Assembly: GCF_014204915.1 (NCBI RefSeq)
Contig: NZ_JACHMH010000001.1
Location: 3,307,001-3,371,000 of the forward strand
Origin: Crossiella cryophila
Lineage (GTDB): Bacteria; Actinomycetota; Actinomycetes; Mycobacteriales; Pseudonocardiaceae
Direction of reading: 5' to 3'
DNA length: 64,000 bases
A model generated the notes under the pieces. That model ran no database searches. It saw nothing but the letters and a program-made list of their open reading frames with translations, and was not told the origin of the DNA. Positions 43,275 to 53,215 of the stretch are shown piece by piece (position 1 is the stretch's first letter; each line of letters starts with the position of its first letter). A program made the position numbers and the translations under genes.

Positions 43275-46200
43275 GTGTCTGGCGACTCATTCGTCCACCT
43301 GCATGTGCACACCGAGTACTCCATGCTCGACGGGGCGGCCAAGATCGCACCGTTGTTCGCGGAGGCGGCCCGGTTGGAGATGCCCGCGGTCGGCATGACC
43401 GACCACGGCAACATGTACGGCGGCGACGAGTTCTACCAGCAGGCCAAGAAACACGGCATCAAGCCGATCATCGGCATCGAGGCCTACATCGCCCCCGGCA
43501 GCCGCTTCCACAAGAAGCCGATCTTCTGGGGCGACCCGGGCCAGCGTGGCGACGACATTTCGGGTGCCGGTGCCTACACCCACATGACCATGGTGGCGCG
43601 CAACTCCACCGGCGTGCGCAATCTCTTCAGGCTCTCCAGTCAAGCGTCCATGGAGGGCTACTACTACAAGCCCCGGATGGACCGGGAGATCATCGCGGAG
43701 AACTCCGAGGGGATCATCGCGACCACCGGCTGCCCCTCCGGCGAGGTGCAGACCCGCCTCCGCCTCGGTCACGAGGCCGAGGCGTTGCAGGCCGCGGCGG
43801 ACTACCGCGATATCTTCGGCGCCGACTACTTCTTCCTCGAACTCATGGACCACGGGCTGTCCATCGAGCGGCGGGTGCGGGAGGGGCTGCTGGAGATCGG
43901 GCGCAAGCTCAACATCCCGCCGCTGGCCACCAACGACTCGCACTACGTCACCAAGGACCAGGCCGACGCGCACTCGGCGTTGCTGTGTGTGCAGTCCGGC
44001 AAGATGCTCTCCGACCCCAATCGGTTCAAGTTCGACGGTGACGGCTACTACCTGAAGTCGGCCGCGGAGATGCGCGAGCTGTGGGACGGGCAGGTGCCGG
44101 GCGCCTGCGACTCCTCCCTGGTGATCGCGGAGATGGTCGAGTCCTACGACGACGTGTGGGCGCACCGGGACCGGATGCCGGTCTTCCCGGTGCCCGAGGG
44201 CGAGACCCAGGAGTCCTTCCTCTTCAAGCAGGTCATGGAGGGGCTGCACCGGCGGTTCCCGGAGGGCATCCCGGACGGCTACACCGACCGGGCCGAGTTC
44301 GAGCTGAACGTCATCGCGGGCAAGGGGTTCCCGGCCTACTTCCTGGTCGTCGGCGACCTGGTGGACTACGCCAAGTCCGTGGGCATCCGGGTCGGGCCGG
44401 GCCGGGGTTCGGCCGCGGGCGCGCTGGTCGCCTACGCGCTGGGCATCACCAACATCGACCCGATCCCGCACGGCCTGCTGTTCGAGCGGTTCCTCAACCC
44501 CGAGCGCACCGCCATGCCCGATATCGACATCGACTTCGACGACCGCCGCCGCGGCGAGATGGTCCGCTACGCCACCGAGAAGTGGGGCAGCGACCGGGTC
44601 GCCCAGGTGATCACCTTCGGCACCATTAAGACCAAGGCCGCGATCAAGGACTCGGCGCGCGTGCACTACGGGCAGCCAGGGTTCGCCATCGCGGACAAGA
44701 TCTCCAAGGCGCTGCCGCCGCCGATCATGGCCAAGGACATCCCGCTCTCCGGCATCGTCAACCCCAAGCACGAGCGCTACGGCGAGGCCGCCGAGGTCCG
44801 CACCCTGATCGAGAACGACCAGGACGTGGCCAAGATCTTCGAGACCGCGCGCGGGCTGGAGGGCCTGATCCGCAACGCGGGCGTGCACGCCTGTGCGGTG
44901 ATCATGTCCTCCGAGCCGCTGATCGAGTCCATCCCGCTGTGGCGGCGCGACGACGGTTCGATCATCACCGGCTGGGACTACCCGTCGTGTGAGAACCTCG
45001 GCCTGCTCAAGATGGACTTCCTCGGTCTGCGCAACCTCACCGTCATGGGCGACGCGATCGACAACATCAAGGCCAACCGCGGCCTGGACATCGACCTCGA
45101 CGTGCTCGCCCTGGACGACAAGGCCACCTACGAGCTGCTCTCCCGCGGTGACACCCTCGGCGTGTTCCAGCTCGACGGCGGGCCCATGCGGGACCTGCTG
45201 CGCCGCATGCAGCCCACCGCCTTCGAGGACATCGTCGCGGTCGGCGCGCTGTACCGCCCCGGCCCGATGGGCATGAACGCGCACAACGACTACGCCGACC
45301 GCAAGAACCGGCGGCAAGAGGTCAAGCCGATCCACCCGGACCTCGAGGAACCGCTCAAGGACATCCTGTCCGAGACCTACGGCCTGATCGTCTACCAAGA
45401 GCAGATCATGTTCATCGCGCAGAAGGTCGCGAACTACTCGATGGGCCGCGCGGATGTGCTGCGCAAGGCGATGGGCAAGAAGAAGCAGGAGGTCCTGGAG
45501 AAGGAGTACGAGGGCTTCCGGGACGGCATGCGCAACCACGAACTCCACTTCAAGGACGACGCGGTCAAGGCGCTGTGGGACACGATCCTCCCGTTCGCCG
45601 GGTACGCGTTCAACAAGTCGCACGCGGCCGCCTACGGCCTGGTCTCCTACTGGACCGCCTACCTCAAGGCGAACTTCCGCGCCGAGTACATGGCCGCGCT
45701 GCTCACCTCGGTCGGTGACAACAAGGACAAGTCCGCGGTCTACCTCTCCGAGTGCCGCCGGCTGGGCATCAAGGTGCTGCCGCCGGATGTCAACGAGTCC
45801 GCGCTGCGCTTCGCCGCGGTCGGCACCGACATCCGCTTCGGCCTCGGCGCGATCCGCAACGTCGGCGCCAACGTGGTCGAGTCGATCATCGCCAGCCGGG
45901 AGAAGAAGGGGAAGTACGGCTCCTTCACCGACTTCCTGGACAAGTCCGAACTGGTCTGTTGCAACAAGCGGGTCATCGAATCGCTGATCAAGGCTGGCGC
46001 CTTCGACTCCTTCGAGAGCACCCGGCTCTCCCTCATGCAGGTGCACGAGGAGGCGGTGGACGCCGTCGTCGGGCTCAAGCGCCAGGAGGCGATGGGCCAG
46101 TTCGACCTCTTCGGCGGCGGCGATGACAGCGCGGACGCGGAAAGCTCCTCCCCGCTGGCGCACCTGAAGTTCGGCGCCGAGGAATGGCCGCGCAAGCAGA

Positions 46201-46826
46201 TGCTCGGCTTCGAGCGGGAGATGCTCGGCCTCTACGTCTCCGCGCACCCGCTGGACGGCGCCGAGCGCATCCTGCGCAAGAACGCGCAGAAGACCATCGC
46301 CGAGATGCTCAACGACCCGCCCAAGGAGGGCGAGGTCGTCATCGCCGGGATGATCTCCGGCCTGGAGCGCCGGGTGAACAAGAACGGCGAACCCTGGGCC
46401 ATCGCCACGGTGGAGGACCTGGACGCCTCGATCGAGGTGCTGTTCTTCCCCAAGAGCTACAGCGTGCTCTCGGCCGACCTGGTCGAGGACGCCGCGGTGG
46501 CGATCAAGGGCCGGGTGAACTGGCGCGAGGACAAGATGTCCATCTTCGGCGGCGGGGTGATCCCGCTGGACATCGCCGACGCGGAGAACAACCCGGGCAT
46601 GGACCCGCCGTTCGTGCTGGCCTGCAACCCGGAGAAGCTCAGCGAGGAAGTCCTGCTGGAGCTGAAGCGGACGCTGTCCATGCACAAGGGCGACACCCCG
46701 CTGCACCTCAAGCTGTGCTTCCGCCGGGAGGCCACCCTGATGGCGGTGGACGACTACCCGATCAAGGTCAGCCCGGCCTTCCTCGGCGAGATCAAGGCCC
46801 TGCCGGGGATCGCGGTCGGCGCCTGA
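43275..46826 (+). CDS. dnaE: DNA polymerase III alpha subunit
   Basis: 1183 residues from GTG 43275 (GGGGAGG at 43259-43265). PHP domain at the N-terminus ('[17 protein letters not shown]'), palm with the catalytic aspartates ('[16 protein letters not shown]'), finger domain, helix-hairpin-helix and a C-terminal OB fold ('[39 protein letters not shown]'). This is the DnaE1 type used for chromosome replication. Length and motifs are complete. Confidence 0.97.
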   Translation: MSGDSFVHLHVHTEYSMLDGAAKIAPLFAEAARLEMPAVGMTDHGNMYGGDEFYQQAKKHGIKPIIGIEAYIAPGSRFHKKPIFWGDPGQRGDDISGAGAYTHMTMVARNSTGVRNLFRLSSQASMEGYYYKPRMDREIIAENSEGIIATTGCPSGEVQTRLRLGHEAEALQAAADYRDIFGADYFFLELMDHGLSIERRVREGLLEIGRKLNIPPLATNDSHYVTKDQADAHSALLCVQSGKMLSDPNRFKFDGDGYYLKSAAEMRELWDGQVPGACDSSLVIAEMVESYDDVWAHRDRMPVFPVPEGETQESFLFKQVMEGLHRRFPEGIPDGYTDRAEFELNVIAGKGFPAYFLVVGDLVDYAKSVGIRVGPGRGSAAGALVAYALGITNIDPIPHGLLFERFLNPERTAMPDIDIDFDDRRRGEMVRYATEKWGSDRVAQVITFGTIKTKAAIKDSARVHYGQPGFAIADKISKALPPPIMAKDIPLSGIVNPKHERYGEAAEVRTLIENDQDVAKIFETARGLEGLIRNAGVHACAVIMSSEPLIESIPLWRRDDGSIITGWDYPSCENLGLLKMDFLGLRNLTVMGDAIDNIKANRGLDIDLDVLALDDKATYELLSRGDTLGVFQLDGGPMRDLLRRMQPTAFEDIVAVGALYRPGPMGMNAHNDYADRKNRRQEVKPIHPDLEEPLKDILSETYGLIVYQEQIMFIAQKVANYSMGRADVLRKAMGKKKQEVLEKEYEGFRDGMRNHELHFKDDAVKALWDTILPFAGYAFNKSHAAAYGLVSYWTAYLKANFRAEYMAALLTSVGDNKDKSAVYLSECRRLGIKVLPPDVNESALRFAAVGTDIRFGLGAIRNVGANVVESIIASREKKGKYGSFTDFLDKSELVCCNKRVIESLIKAGAFDSFESTRLSLMQVHEEAVDAVVGLKRQEAMGQFDLFGGGDDSADAESSSPLAHLKFGAEEWPRKQMLGFEREMLGLYVSAHPLDGAERILRKNAQKTIAEMLNDPPKEGEVVIAGMISGLERRVNKNGEPWAIATVEDLDASIEVLFFPKSYSVLSADLVEDAAVAIKGRVNWREDKMSIFGGGVIPLDIADAENNPGMDPPFVLACNPEKLSEEVLLELKRTLSMHKGDTPLHLKLCFRREATLMAVDDYPIKVSPAFLGEIKALPGIAVGA

Positions 46827-46946
46827 TCAGCGCCTGGGCCGAGTTGTCCAGTCAAGACTCGTAATCTGGTAGACGTCCACCCGTTCGAGTGACTGGTGGC
46901 GTCTGCCCTGGGTCTTGAGTGGGAGGCCGGAAGTTTTAGGACCCGG

Positions 46947-46988
46947 CAGGAGTGGTGGCCGGAAGCGATCAGCCCGTGACCACTCCTG
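46947..46988 (+). promoter_or_regulatory. Hairpin in the leader of dxs
   Basis: CAGGAGTGGT (46947-46956) pairs with ACCACTCCTG (46979-46988), 22-nt loop, about 97 bp before the dxs start. It could end dnaE transcription or act in the dxs leader. There is no T-run. Low to moderate confidence. Confidence 0.4.
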
Positions 46989-47084
46989 CGGTCTCCGTAG
47001 ACTGGCCGACAGCCGCCGAACGGGCGGCGTTTCCCGTTGTGGAGCGGGATGACAGGCGAGCTACAGCGTAACGAGGGGTGTGAG

Positions 47085-49073
47085 GTGCAACTACTCGAAT
47101 CCGTGCGTAGCCCGGCGGATCTGAAACGGATGAGCCAGGAGGAGCTGGCCCTGCTGGCCGCGGAGATCCGCGCGTTCCTGGTGGACAAGGTCTCGCGTAC
47201 CGGCGGGCACCTGGGGCCCAACCTGGGCGTGGTCGAGATCACCCTCGCCATCCACCGGGTCTTCGACTCCCCGCACGATGCCGTGCTGTTCGACACCGGG
47301 CACCAGTCCTACGTGCACAAGATGGTCACCGGCCGCCTCGACGGCTTCGACAAGCTGCGCCAGCGCGGCGGGCTCTCCGGCTACCCGAGCCGCTCCGAGA
47401 GCGAACACGACCTGGTCGAGTCCAGTCACGCCTCGACCGCGCTGTCCTACGCCGACGGCCTGGCCACCGCGTTCAAGCTCTCCGGCAAGCGGCGGCACGT
47501 GGTCGCGGTGGTCGGCGACGGCGCGCTCACCGGCGGCATGTGCTGGGAAGCGCTCAACAACATCGCCGGCGACAAGTCCCGGCCACTGGTCATCGTAGTC
47601 AACGACAACGGCCGGTCCTACTCGCCGACCATCGGCGGCCTGGCCGACCACCTCGCCTCCCTGCGGCTGCGGCCCGGGTACGAGCGCGCGCTGGAAAGCG
47701 GCAAGCGGACCCTGCAGAACACCCCGGTCGTCGGCAAGCCGCTCTACGCGGCCCTGCACGCGGCCAAGCGCGGCATCAAGGACGCGCTGAGCCCGCAGGT
47801 CATGTTCGAGGACCTGGGCCTGAAGTACTTCGGCCCGGTGGACGGGCACGACCAGCAGGCGTTCGAGGCCGCGCTGGAGCGGGCCAAGGCCTTCGGCGGC
47901 CCGGTCATCGTGCACGCGGTCACCCAGAAGGGCCGCGGCTACGCCCCCGCGGAGAACCACGTGGCCGACGTCATGCACGCCATCGGCGTGATCGACCCGG
48001 TCACCGGCAAGGCCACCAAGAAGAAGGCGGCCGACTGGACCGGCGTCTTCGCCGAGGAGATCGTCAAGATCGGCGCCGAGCGCGAGGACGTGGTGACGAT
48101 CACCGCCGCGATGCTCGGCCCGACCGGCCTGGCCAAGTTCGCCGAGACCTACCCAGGGCGCTGCCTGGACGTTGGCATCGCCGAGCAGCACGCGATGACC
48201 GCCGCGGCCGGCCTGGCCATGGGCGGCATGAAGCCGGTGTTCGCGGTCTACTCGACCTTCCTCAACCGGGCCTTCGACCAGCTGCTGATGGAGGTCGCGC
48301 TGCACAAGCAGCCGGTGTCCATCGTGCTGGACCGCTCCGGCGTGACCGGCGACGACGGCGCCAGCCACAACGGCATGTGGGACCTGTCCATCCTCGGCAT
48401 CGTGCCGGGCATGCGGGTCGCGGTGCCGAGGGACGCGGTCACCCTGCGTGAGGAACTGCGCGAGTCGGTGGCCATCGACGACGGCCCGTCCGCGATCCGC
48501 TACGGCAAGGGCGCGGTGATCGAGGAGATCCCCGCACTCGAGCGGATCGGCGTGGTCGACGTGCTGCGCCGCCCGGCCGATGGCGAGGGCAAGGACGTGC
48601 TGCTGGTCGCGGTCGGCTGCTTCGCCGAGCTGGCCCTGGAAGCGGCGCAGCGACTGTCCGACCAGGGCGTCGGAGTGACCGTCGTCGACCCGCGGTGGGT
48701 TGTTCCCGTTCCCACCGAACTGGTCGCGATGGCCGCCGAGCACCGCCTCGTGGTCACCGTCGAGGACGCGGGCCGCCACGGTGGCTTCGGCTGGGCGACC
48801 TCGGCCGCACTGCGCGATGCCAACCTGGACGTGCCACTGCGCGACCTGGCCATCCCGCAGCGCTTCCTGGACCACGCCTCGCGCAACCAGGTGCTGGCCG
48901 AGCTGGGGCTCACCGCCCAGGACGTGGCCCGCCGGGTGACCGAGTGGACCGCGGAGTACCTCGGCGAGGACGCCGAGCAGGACACCCCGGCCGAGGCGCC
49001 AGCGCCGCAGGCCAAGGAGTCCACTGTGGACAAGACCCCGGCCAGCAGGTCGCGCAAGCGCCCGCAGAGCTGA
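47085..49073 (+). CDS. dxs: 1-deoxy-D-xylulose-5-phosphate synthase
   Basis: 662 residues from GTG 47085 (GAGGGG 6 bases upstream). Thiamine-diphosphate motif '[19 protein letters not shown]...VNDNG' is intact, with '[11 protein letters not shown]'-like '[15 protein letters not shown]', the '[15 protein letters not shown]' pyrimidine-binding glutamate region, and a C-terminal domain. A Pro/Ala/Lys-rich tail of about 30 residues is typical of actinomycetes. It makes DXP from pyruvate and glyceraldehyde 3-phosphate for isoprenoids, thiamine and pyridoxal. Confidence 0.96.
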   Translation: MQLLESVRSPADLKRMSQEELALLAAEIRAFLVDKVSRTGGHLGPNLGVVEITLAIHRVFDSPHDAVLFDTGHQSYVHKMVTGRLDGFDKLRQRGGLSGYPSRSESEHDLVESSHASTALSYADGLATAFKLSGKRRHVVAVVGDGALTGGMCWEALNNIAGDKSRPLVIVVNDNGRSYSPTIGGLADHLASLRLRPGYERALESGKRTLQNTPVVGKPLYAALHAAKRGIKDALSPQVMFEDLGLKYFGPVDGHDQQAFEAALERAKAFGGPVIVHAVTQKGRGYAPAENHVADVMHAIGVIDPVTGKATKKKAADWTGVFAEEIVKIGAEREDVVTITAAMLGPTGLAKFAETYPGRCLDVGIAEQHAMTAAAGLAMGGMKPVFAVYSTFLNRAFDQLLMEVALHKQPVSIVLDRSGVTGDDGASHNGMWDLSILGIVPGMRVAVPRDAVTLREELRESVAIDDGPSAIRYGKGAVIEEIPALERIGVVDVLRRPADGEGKDVLLVAVGCFAELALEAAQRLSDQGVGVTVVDPRWVVPVPTELVAMAAEHRLVVTVEDAGRHGGFGWATSAALRDANLDVPLRDLAIPQRFLDHASRNQVLAELGLTAQDVARRVTEWTAEYLGEDAEQDTPAEAPAPQAKESTVDKTPASRSRKRPQS

Positions 49074-49090
49074 GAGTCCGCAGACCGCGT

Positions 49091-49129
49091 GCACCGGCCC
49101 GTCCCCGAGTTCTGGGGGCGGGCCGGTGC
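49091..49129. terminator. Terminator downstream of dxs
   Basis: GCACCGGCCCG (49091-49101) pairs with CGGGCCGGTGC (49119-49129); an inner CCCC/GGGG pairing extends it. It begins 17 bp after the dxs stop. Confidence 0.8.
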
Positions 49130-49215
49130 CGTGCTCAGCGGATCCTCAGCTCATCGACAGGGTGTCGACAGCCCTGCTGGTCCACAGTGGTCCGTGGCCG
49201 TGGCATCGTGGTGAG

Positions 49216-49902
49216 GTGCGGATCCTGATTGTGGAGGACGAACAGCCCCTGGCCGACGCCATCGCGCGCGGTCTGCGCCGGGAGGGCATGGCCGTGGACG
49301 TGGCCTACGACGGGGAGTCGGGGCACGAGAAGTCCGCGGTGACCCGGTACGACGTGGTGGTGCTTGACCGGGACCTGCCCGGCATGTCCGGCGACGAGCT
49401 GTGCAGGCAGATCGTCGACTCCGGCGCGCTCACCCGGGTGATCATGCTGACCGCGAGCGGCACCGTGCAGGACCGCGTCTCCGGCCTGTCCCTCGGCGCC
49501 GATGACTACCTGGCCAAGCCCTTCGCCTTCCCCGAGCTGGTGGCCAGGGTGCGGGCACTGGGTCGGCGGGCCACCCCGGCCATGCCGCCGGTGCTCACCG
49601 TGGCCGACGTGGTGCTCAACCCGGCCCGGCGCAGCGTGCAGCGGGCCGGCCAGCCGGTCGAGCTGACCCGCAAGGAGTTCGGCGTGCTGGAGGTGCTGCT
49701 CGCCGCGGGCGGGGCCGTGGTCAGCAGCGAGGAGCTGCTGGAACGGGTGTGGGATGAGAACGCCGACCCGTTCACCACCACCGTGCGGGTGACCGTGATG
49801 ACGCTGCGCAAGAAGCTCGGCGAACCGGGCATCATCGAGACCGTGGTCGGCTCCGGCTACCGGGTGCCGGTCAACGCCGGAGCGGAGCCCGCTGATTCCT
49901 GA
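49216..49902 (+). CDS. OmpR-family two-component response regulator
   Basis: 228 residues from GTG 49216; a longer frame upstream adds residues with no homology. Receiver domain with the acidic pair and phosphoacceptor Asp51 ('VVVLDRDLPGMSG'), Thr and Lys switch residues ('IMLTAS', 'DDYLAKPFAF'), then a winged HTH (about 125-222, 'TVRVTVMTLRKKLG'). Followed by the sensor kinase gene. No ribosome-binding site is clear, so the mRNA may be leaderless. Confidence 0.92.
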   Translation: MRILIVEDEQPLADAIARGLRREGMAVDVAYDGESGHEKSAVTRYDVVVLDRDLPGMSGDELCRQIVDSGALTRVIMLTASGTVQDRVSGLSLGADDYLAKPFAFPELVARVRALGRRATPAMPPVLTVADVVLNPARRSVQRAGQPVELTRKEFGVLEVLLAAGGAVVSSEELLERVWDENADPFTTTVRVTVMTLRKKLGEPGIIETVVGSGYRVPVNAGAEPADS

Positions 49903-49960
49903 CACCCAGCCCGCCGCCGAGGCCGGCGCGCTGCGCCGCCGCCGCGGCCCAGGGCTGCGG

Positions 49961-51058
49961 GTGCGGCTGACCCTGCTGGCGACCTCCCTGGTGGCGGCCG
50001 TCAGTCTGCTGCTGCTCTGGCTGGGCTGGATGCTCGTCGGCGGGGTGGTCGACCAGTACCCGACCTTCCCGCCGAATGCCAAGATCCGGGTACTCGGCCA
50101 GGACCTGCCGCCGTCCCAGGTGCACGAGATCCTCAAGGAGAACGCCCGCGAGGTCGTGCTCAACTCCGGCGCGATCGCCTTCGTCTGCATGGTGCTGGCC
50201 ACCGCGATCCTGGCCTGGGCGCTGACCGGCCGGGTGCTGCGCCCCCTGCACGAGGTCACCCACACCGCGCACCGGCTGTCGGTGGAGTCCATGGACGAGC
50301 GCATCGCGCTGCGCGGCCCCCGCGACGAGGTGGCCGAACTCGCCGACACCTTCGACGCCATGCTGGACCGCCTGCAGGCGGCCTTCGAGTCCCAGCGCCG
50401 CTTCGTGGCCAACGCCAGCCACGAACTCCGCACCCCACTGGCCGTGGTCCGCACCGAACTCGACGTCACCCTGGCCGACCCGGACGCCGACGTCGCCGAA
50501 CTACGCCGGATGGCAGGCGTGGTCCGCACCGCCACCCTGCGCGCCGAACACCTGGTCGAAGCCCTGCTCCTGCTCGCCCGCACGGACGCCGTCGGCGTCT
50601 CCGTCCGCGAACCCGTTGACCTGTCGGCGGTCGTGCACAGCGCCTGGTCGGCGGCTCGGGCCGCTGCCGAGGAACGTGGTCTGCACATCGAGTTCGACAC
50701 GCCGGCCGTGCAGGCTGTGGGGGATCCGGTGTTGCTGGAGCGGCTGGCGGGGAATCTGCTGGAGAACGCGGTGCGGCACAACGTGGACGGCGGGTGGATC
50801 AAGGTCCACACGGCGGCTGACCCGAAGCGGGCGACGTTGCGGGTGACTTCCTCGGGTGGGCGGATCTCGTTGGAGCGGGTGGCGGAGTTGTTCGAGCCGT
50901 TCCGGCGGGGCGGGGCGGAGCGGACCGCGCACCGGGGGGCTGGGTTGGGGTTGTCGATCGTGCGGTCGGTGGTGCAGGCGCATGGGGGTGAGGTGGCGGC
51001 TGATCCGGTGCCGGGCGGGGGGCTGGACGTCACCGTGACCCTGCCGATCGCGCCGTGA
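49961..51058 (+). CDS. Two-component sensor histidine kinase
   Basis: At least 365 residues from GTG 49961; the frame is open to the response regulator stop, so up to about 23 more N-terminal residues may be translated from a non-ATG codon near 49892. Two membrane helices (about 5-30 and 70-89) flank a short extracellular sensor domain, then HAMP, HisKA with 'ANASHELRTPL' (His154), and HATPase_c with 'ENAVRHN' and 'GAGLGLSIV'. The short sensor loop of about 40 residues gives no hint of the stimulus. Confidence 0.9.
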   Translation: MRLTLLATSLVAAVSLLLLWLGWMLVGGVVDQYPTFPPNAKIRVLGQDLPPSQVHEILKENAREVVLNSGAIAFVCMVLATAILAWALTGRVLRPLHEVTHTAHRLSVESMDERIALRGPRDEVAELADTFDAMLDRLQAAFESQRRFVANASHELRTPLAVVRTELDVTLADPDADVAELRRMAGVVRTATLRAEHLVEALLLLARTDAVGVSVREPVDLSAVVHSAWSAARAAAEERGLHIEFDTPAVQAVGDPVLLERLAGNLLENAVRHNVDGGWIKVHTAADPKRATLRVTSSGGRISLERVAELFEPFRRGGAERTAHRGAGLGLSIVRSVVQAHGGEVAADPVPGGGLDVTVTLPIAP

Positions 51059-51065
51059 CTCCCGG

Positions 51066-51537
51066 TGTGTTTGCCGTTGTGGGACAAGGTCAAAAGCTAC
51101 AGGCGTCCTCGCCGGACGGGCAGAAATCAAAGGATGGGGAACCGCTCGGGGGATGTTTGAAAAGCCACCCCGTCTGCTGGTGTTCGGGCTTCGCCCGGTC
51201 GCGGCGCGTCAGAACCGCCTAGCCGCAGCGTTCCCGGGCTTCGCCCGCCTGCCCCCAACGCTCCCCGCTCCGGGCTTCGCCCGCCCGGCGTCCCACAACG
51301 GCCAACGTGGCGTACAAGAACCGCCAACATGGCGTACAAGAACGGCCAACACGCGCGGAGGGTTGAAACCCTCGCCGGCGTGTTGGCCGTTCTTGTACCG
51401 CGTGTTGGCCGTTTTCGTACGGTGTGTTGGCCGTTGTGGGACGCCGTGTTGGCTGTTGTGGGTGGGACGGCTGGGGGTCAGAGCCTCGGCTCGCCTGTGT
51501 CATAACGGCCAACGTGGCGTACGACAACGGCCAACAC
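51066..51537 (-). repeat. Composite element relic, copy 4, with 22-bp array VII
   Basis: A single degenerate unit at 51066-51087 is followed by a relic of one arm of hairpin B (about 51104-51123), the AAAGGATGGGG segment, then directly the box AACCGCTCGG...TTTGAAAAGCCACCCC; hairpin A is missing. A GC-rich leader with CGGGC-TTC-GCCCG hairpins (51185-51197, 51235-51247, 51271-51283) is homologous, inverted, to 21856-22060. Array VII has minus units 51287-51308, 51309-51330, 51331-51352, a central GAGGGTT-GA-AACCCTC palindrome (51357-51372), plus units 51380-51401, 51402-51423, 51424-51445, a degenerate one, and a minus unit at 51516-51537. Confidence 0.85.
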
Positions 51538-51557
51538 TCGGGGTGGGGTGGGGGTGG

Positions 51558-53144
51558 TTAGCGGACTTCGACGAATAGGGGGTTGGTGTAGCACCACAGG
51601 TCTTGCCAGGGGTTTGCGGCGCCGGGGATGTCCTGGATGGGTTCTAGGCCGCCGGGGGTGTGGCGGTTGCCGTCGGTGCCGCGGACTCGGACGTAGAAGG
51701 AGTCGCGGACGTCGCGGAAGGTGTGTTTGAAGGCGACCACCTGGCCGGGGCGGAACCGCGGTTCGTAGGAGCGGGCCACTGTGGTCTCCGGGGCGTGCAC
51801 GGACTGGCGGTTCGTCGACCTGCCGGTGATCGTGCCGCGGATCAGGTCCAGGCGGGCCAGCTTCGGCACCTCGCCGCCGGTGTGCGGGCGGGCGGCCAGG
51901 CGGGCCAGGACCACGACGGTGATGTCGGTGCCGCGGCGGACGCGCAGGCGGCCGCCCAGGCCGACCGGCCAGGAGAGGCGGTCGTTGGCGAAGGCGTGTA
52001 CTTCGAGTTGCTGGGCCAGGCCGCCGTGGGTGACGAAGGTCCGGCCTGCGCGCAGGCCGTCCATGACGCCCCGGTAGCTGCGTTCGGTGGCGCCGACCAC
52101 GGTGCGGCTGAACTCGCCGGGGTAGAAGTCGCAGTACGGCGGCTGGGTCTGGGCCGGGCCGCCGGGGAGGGGGTCCAGGTGTTTGCCGACGCGGTCGTAC
52201 AGGTCGCCGGGTTCGGGCTGGCGGATGATGGTGTCGCGGAAGTTGAAGTGGCTGTCGGAGTTGCTGGTGATCCACCAGCTCCGGCCCTCGGCCAGCAGCG
52301 AGTCCCACAGGCCGCCCAGGGTGGCCGTCACCCAGTCGAAGCCGCCGAAGGTGCGGTAGGTCTCGGGCGGGAAACCGGGCCAGGAGTCGGCGCCGGGGGA
52401 GTTGCCGTAGCCGCCGCGGTGGCCGCCGCTGCCGCCGGGCTTGGGGTGGCCGTCGCACTGGGCGCCGGGCGCGCCCTCCATGCCGATCACCACGTTGGGG
52501 GCGGCGTCGTGCCAGTTGCGGAGTTCGGCGGGGGCGATCCGGCCGTTGCGGGACGGGTGGTTGACCACGACCAGGCCGCCGCGTTTTTCCAGCCAGCGCA
52601 AGGCTTCCAGGGCCTTGGCCTCGTTGGCGGGGGTGCTCGCGCCGGTGTTGGTCAGGCGGGAGTCGAAGGTGCGCTCGAACTCGCGCAGCAACGCGGCCTC
52701 GTCCCGGCTGGGCGGCAGGAACACCGTGGCGTGCTCGGCCGCCGGCATGTTCCACTCCAGGCCCTGCCACAGCAGCAGGCCGGGGTGCCTGCGGCGGGCG
52801 GCCACGATGTCGGCGTGCGCGGGCTCCACCGAGTTCGCCTCGTGTGCGACGTGGCCGTGGTCGGAGAAGACCAGCCAATCCGCGCCGTGCCGCCGCGCGC
52901 CCGCGACCACCTGGTCCACGGTGTACATCGCGTCGTTGGAGTACTGGGTGTGGATGTGGTGATCACCCACCAGCCAGCGGTGCGGGCTGGGCAGCCGGGG
53001 CAGCCCGAGGTCCAGATCAAGATCCAGATCGAGGTCGACGTCCAGGTCGATCCCCGCGTTCGCCGTGCCCGCGCCCAGCAGCGGCGCACCCACCGCGGCC
53101 GCACCCACACCGCGCAGGAACCCGCGGCGACCCACCTGACCCAT
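51558..53144 (-). CDS. Tat-exported PHP-domain metallo-phosphoesterase-like protein
   Basis: 528 residues from ATG 53144 (AGGAGGTCAGG upstream). A twin-arginine signal 'GRRGFLRGVGAAAVGAPLLG' precedes an unusual alternating Asp-Leu stretch (about residues 34-47). The PHP domain follows: 'DHHIHTQYSNDAM', 'SDHGHVAHE', 'VVVNHPSRNG', and a late 'SNSDSHFN', all metal-ligand motifs. The C-terminal 180 residues form a beta-rich domain. PHP enzymes hydrolyse phosphodiesters or phosphomonoesters; the substrate is unknown. Cofactor loading before export would explain Tat use. Confidence 0.82.
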   Translation of the reverse strand: MGQVGRRGFLRGVGAAAVGAPLLGAGTANAGIDLDVDLDLDLDLDLGLPRLPSPHRWLVGDHHIHTQYSNDAMYTVDQVVAGARRHGADWLVFSDHGHVAHEANSVEPAHADIVAARRRHPGLLLWQGLEWNMPAAEHATVFLPPSRDEAALLREFERTFDSRLTNTGASTPANEAKALEALRWLEKRGGLVVVNHPSRNGRIAPAELRNWHDAAPNVVIGMEGAPGAQCDGHPKPGGSGGHRGGYGNSPGADSWPGFPPETYRTFGGFDWVTATLGGLWDSLLAEGRSWWITSNSDSHFNFRDTIIRQPEPGDLYDRVGKHLDPLPGGPAQTQPPYCDFYPGEFSRTVVGATERSYRGVMDGLRAGRTFVTHGGLAQQLEVHAFANDRLSWPVGLGGRLRVRRGTDITVVVLARLAARPHTGGEVPKLARLDLIRGTITGRSTNRQSVHAPETTVARSYEPRFRPGQVVAFKHTFRDVRDSFYVRVRGTDGNRHTPGGLEPIQDIPGAANPWQDLWCYTNPLFVEVR

Positions 53145-53215
53145 CCTGACCTCCTGGTTAGTCCGGGTGACCGTAGACAGCCGAGATGACCGGCAGGTGG
53201 ACTCGGTGGAAACGT

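Noticed and set aside
43287-46706. 1139-residue open frame antisense to dnaE
   Set aside because: High G+C keeps the antisense frame free of stops; the composition is His/Asp/Gly-rich shadow and dnaE on the other strand is unequivocal.
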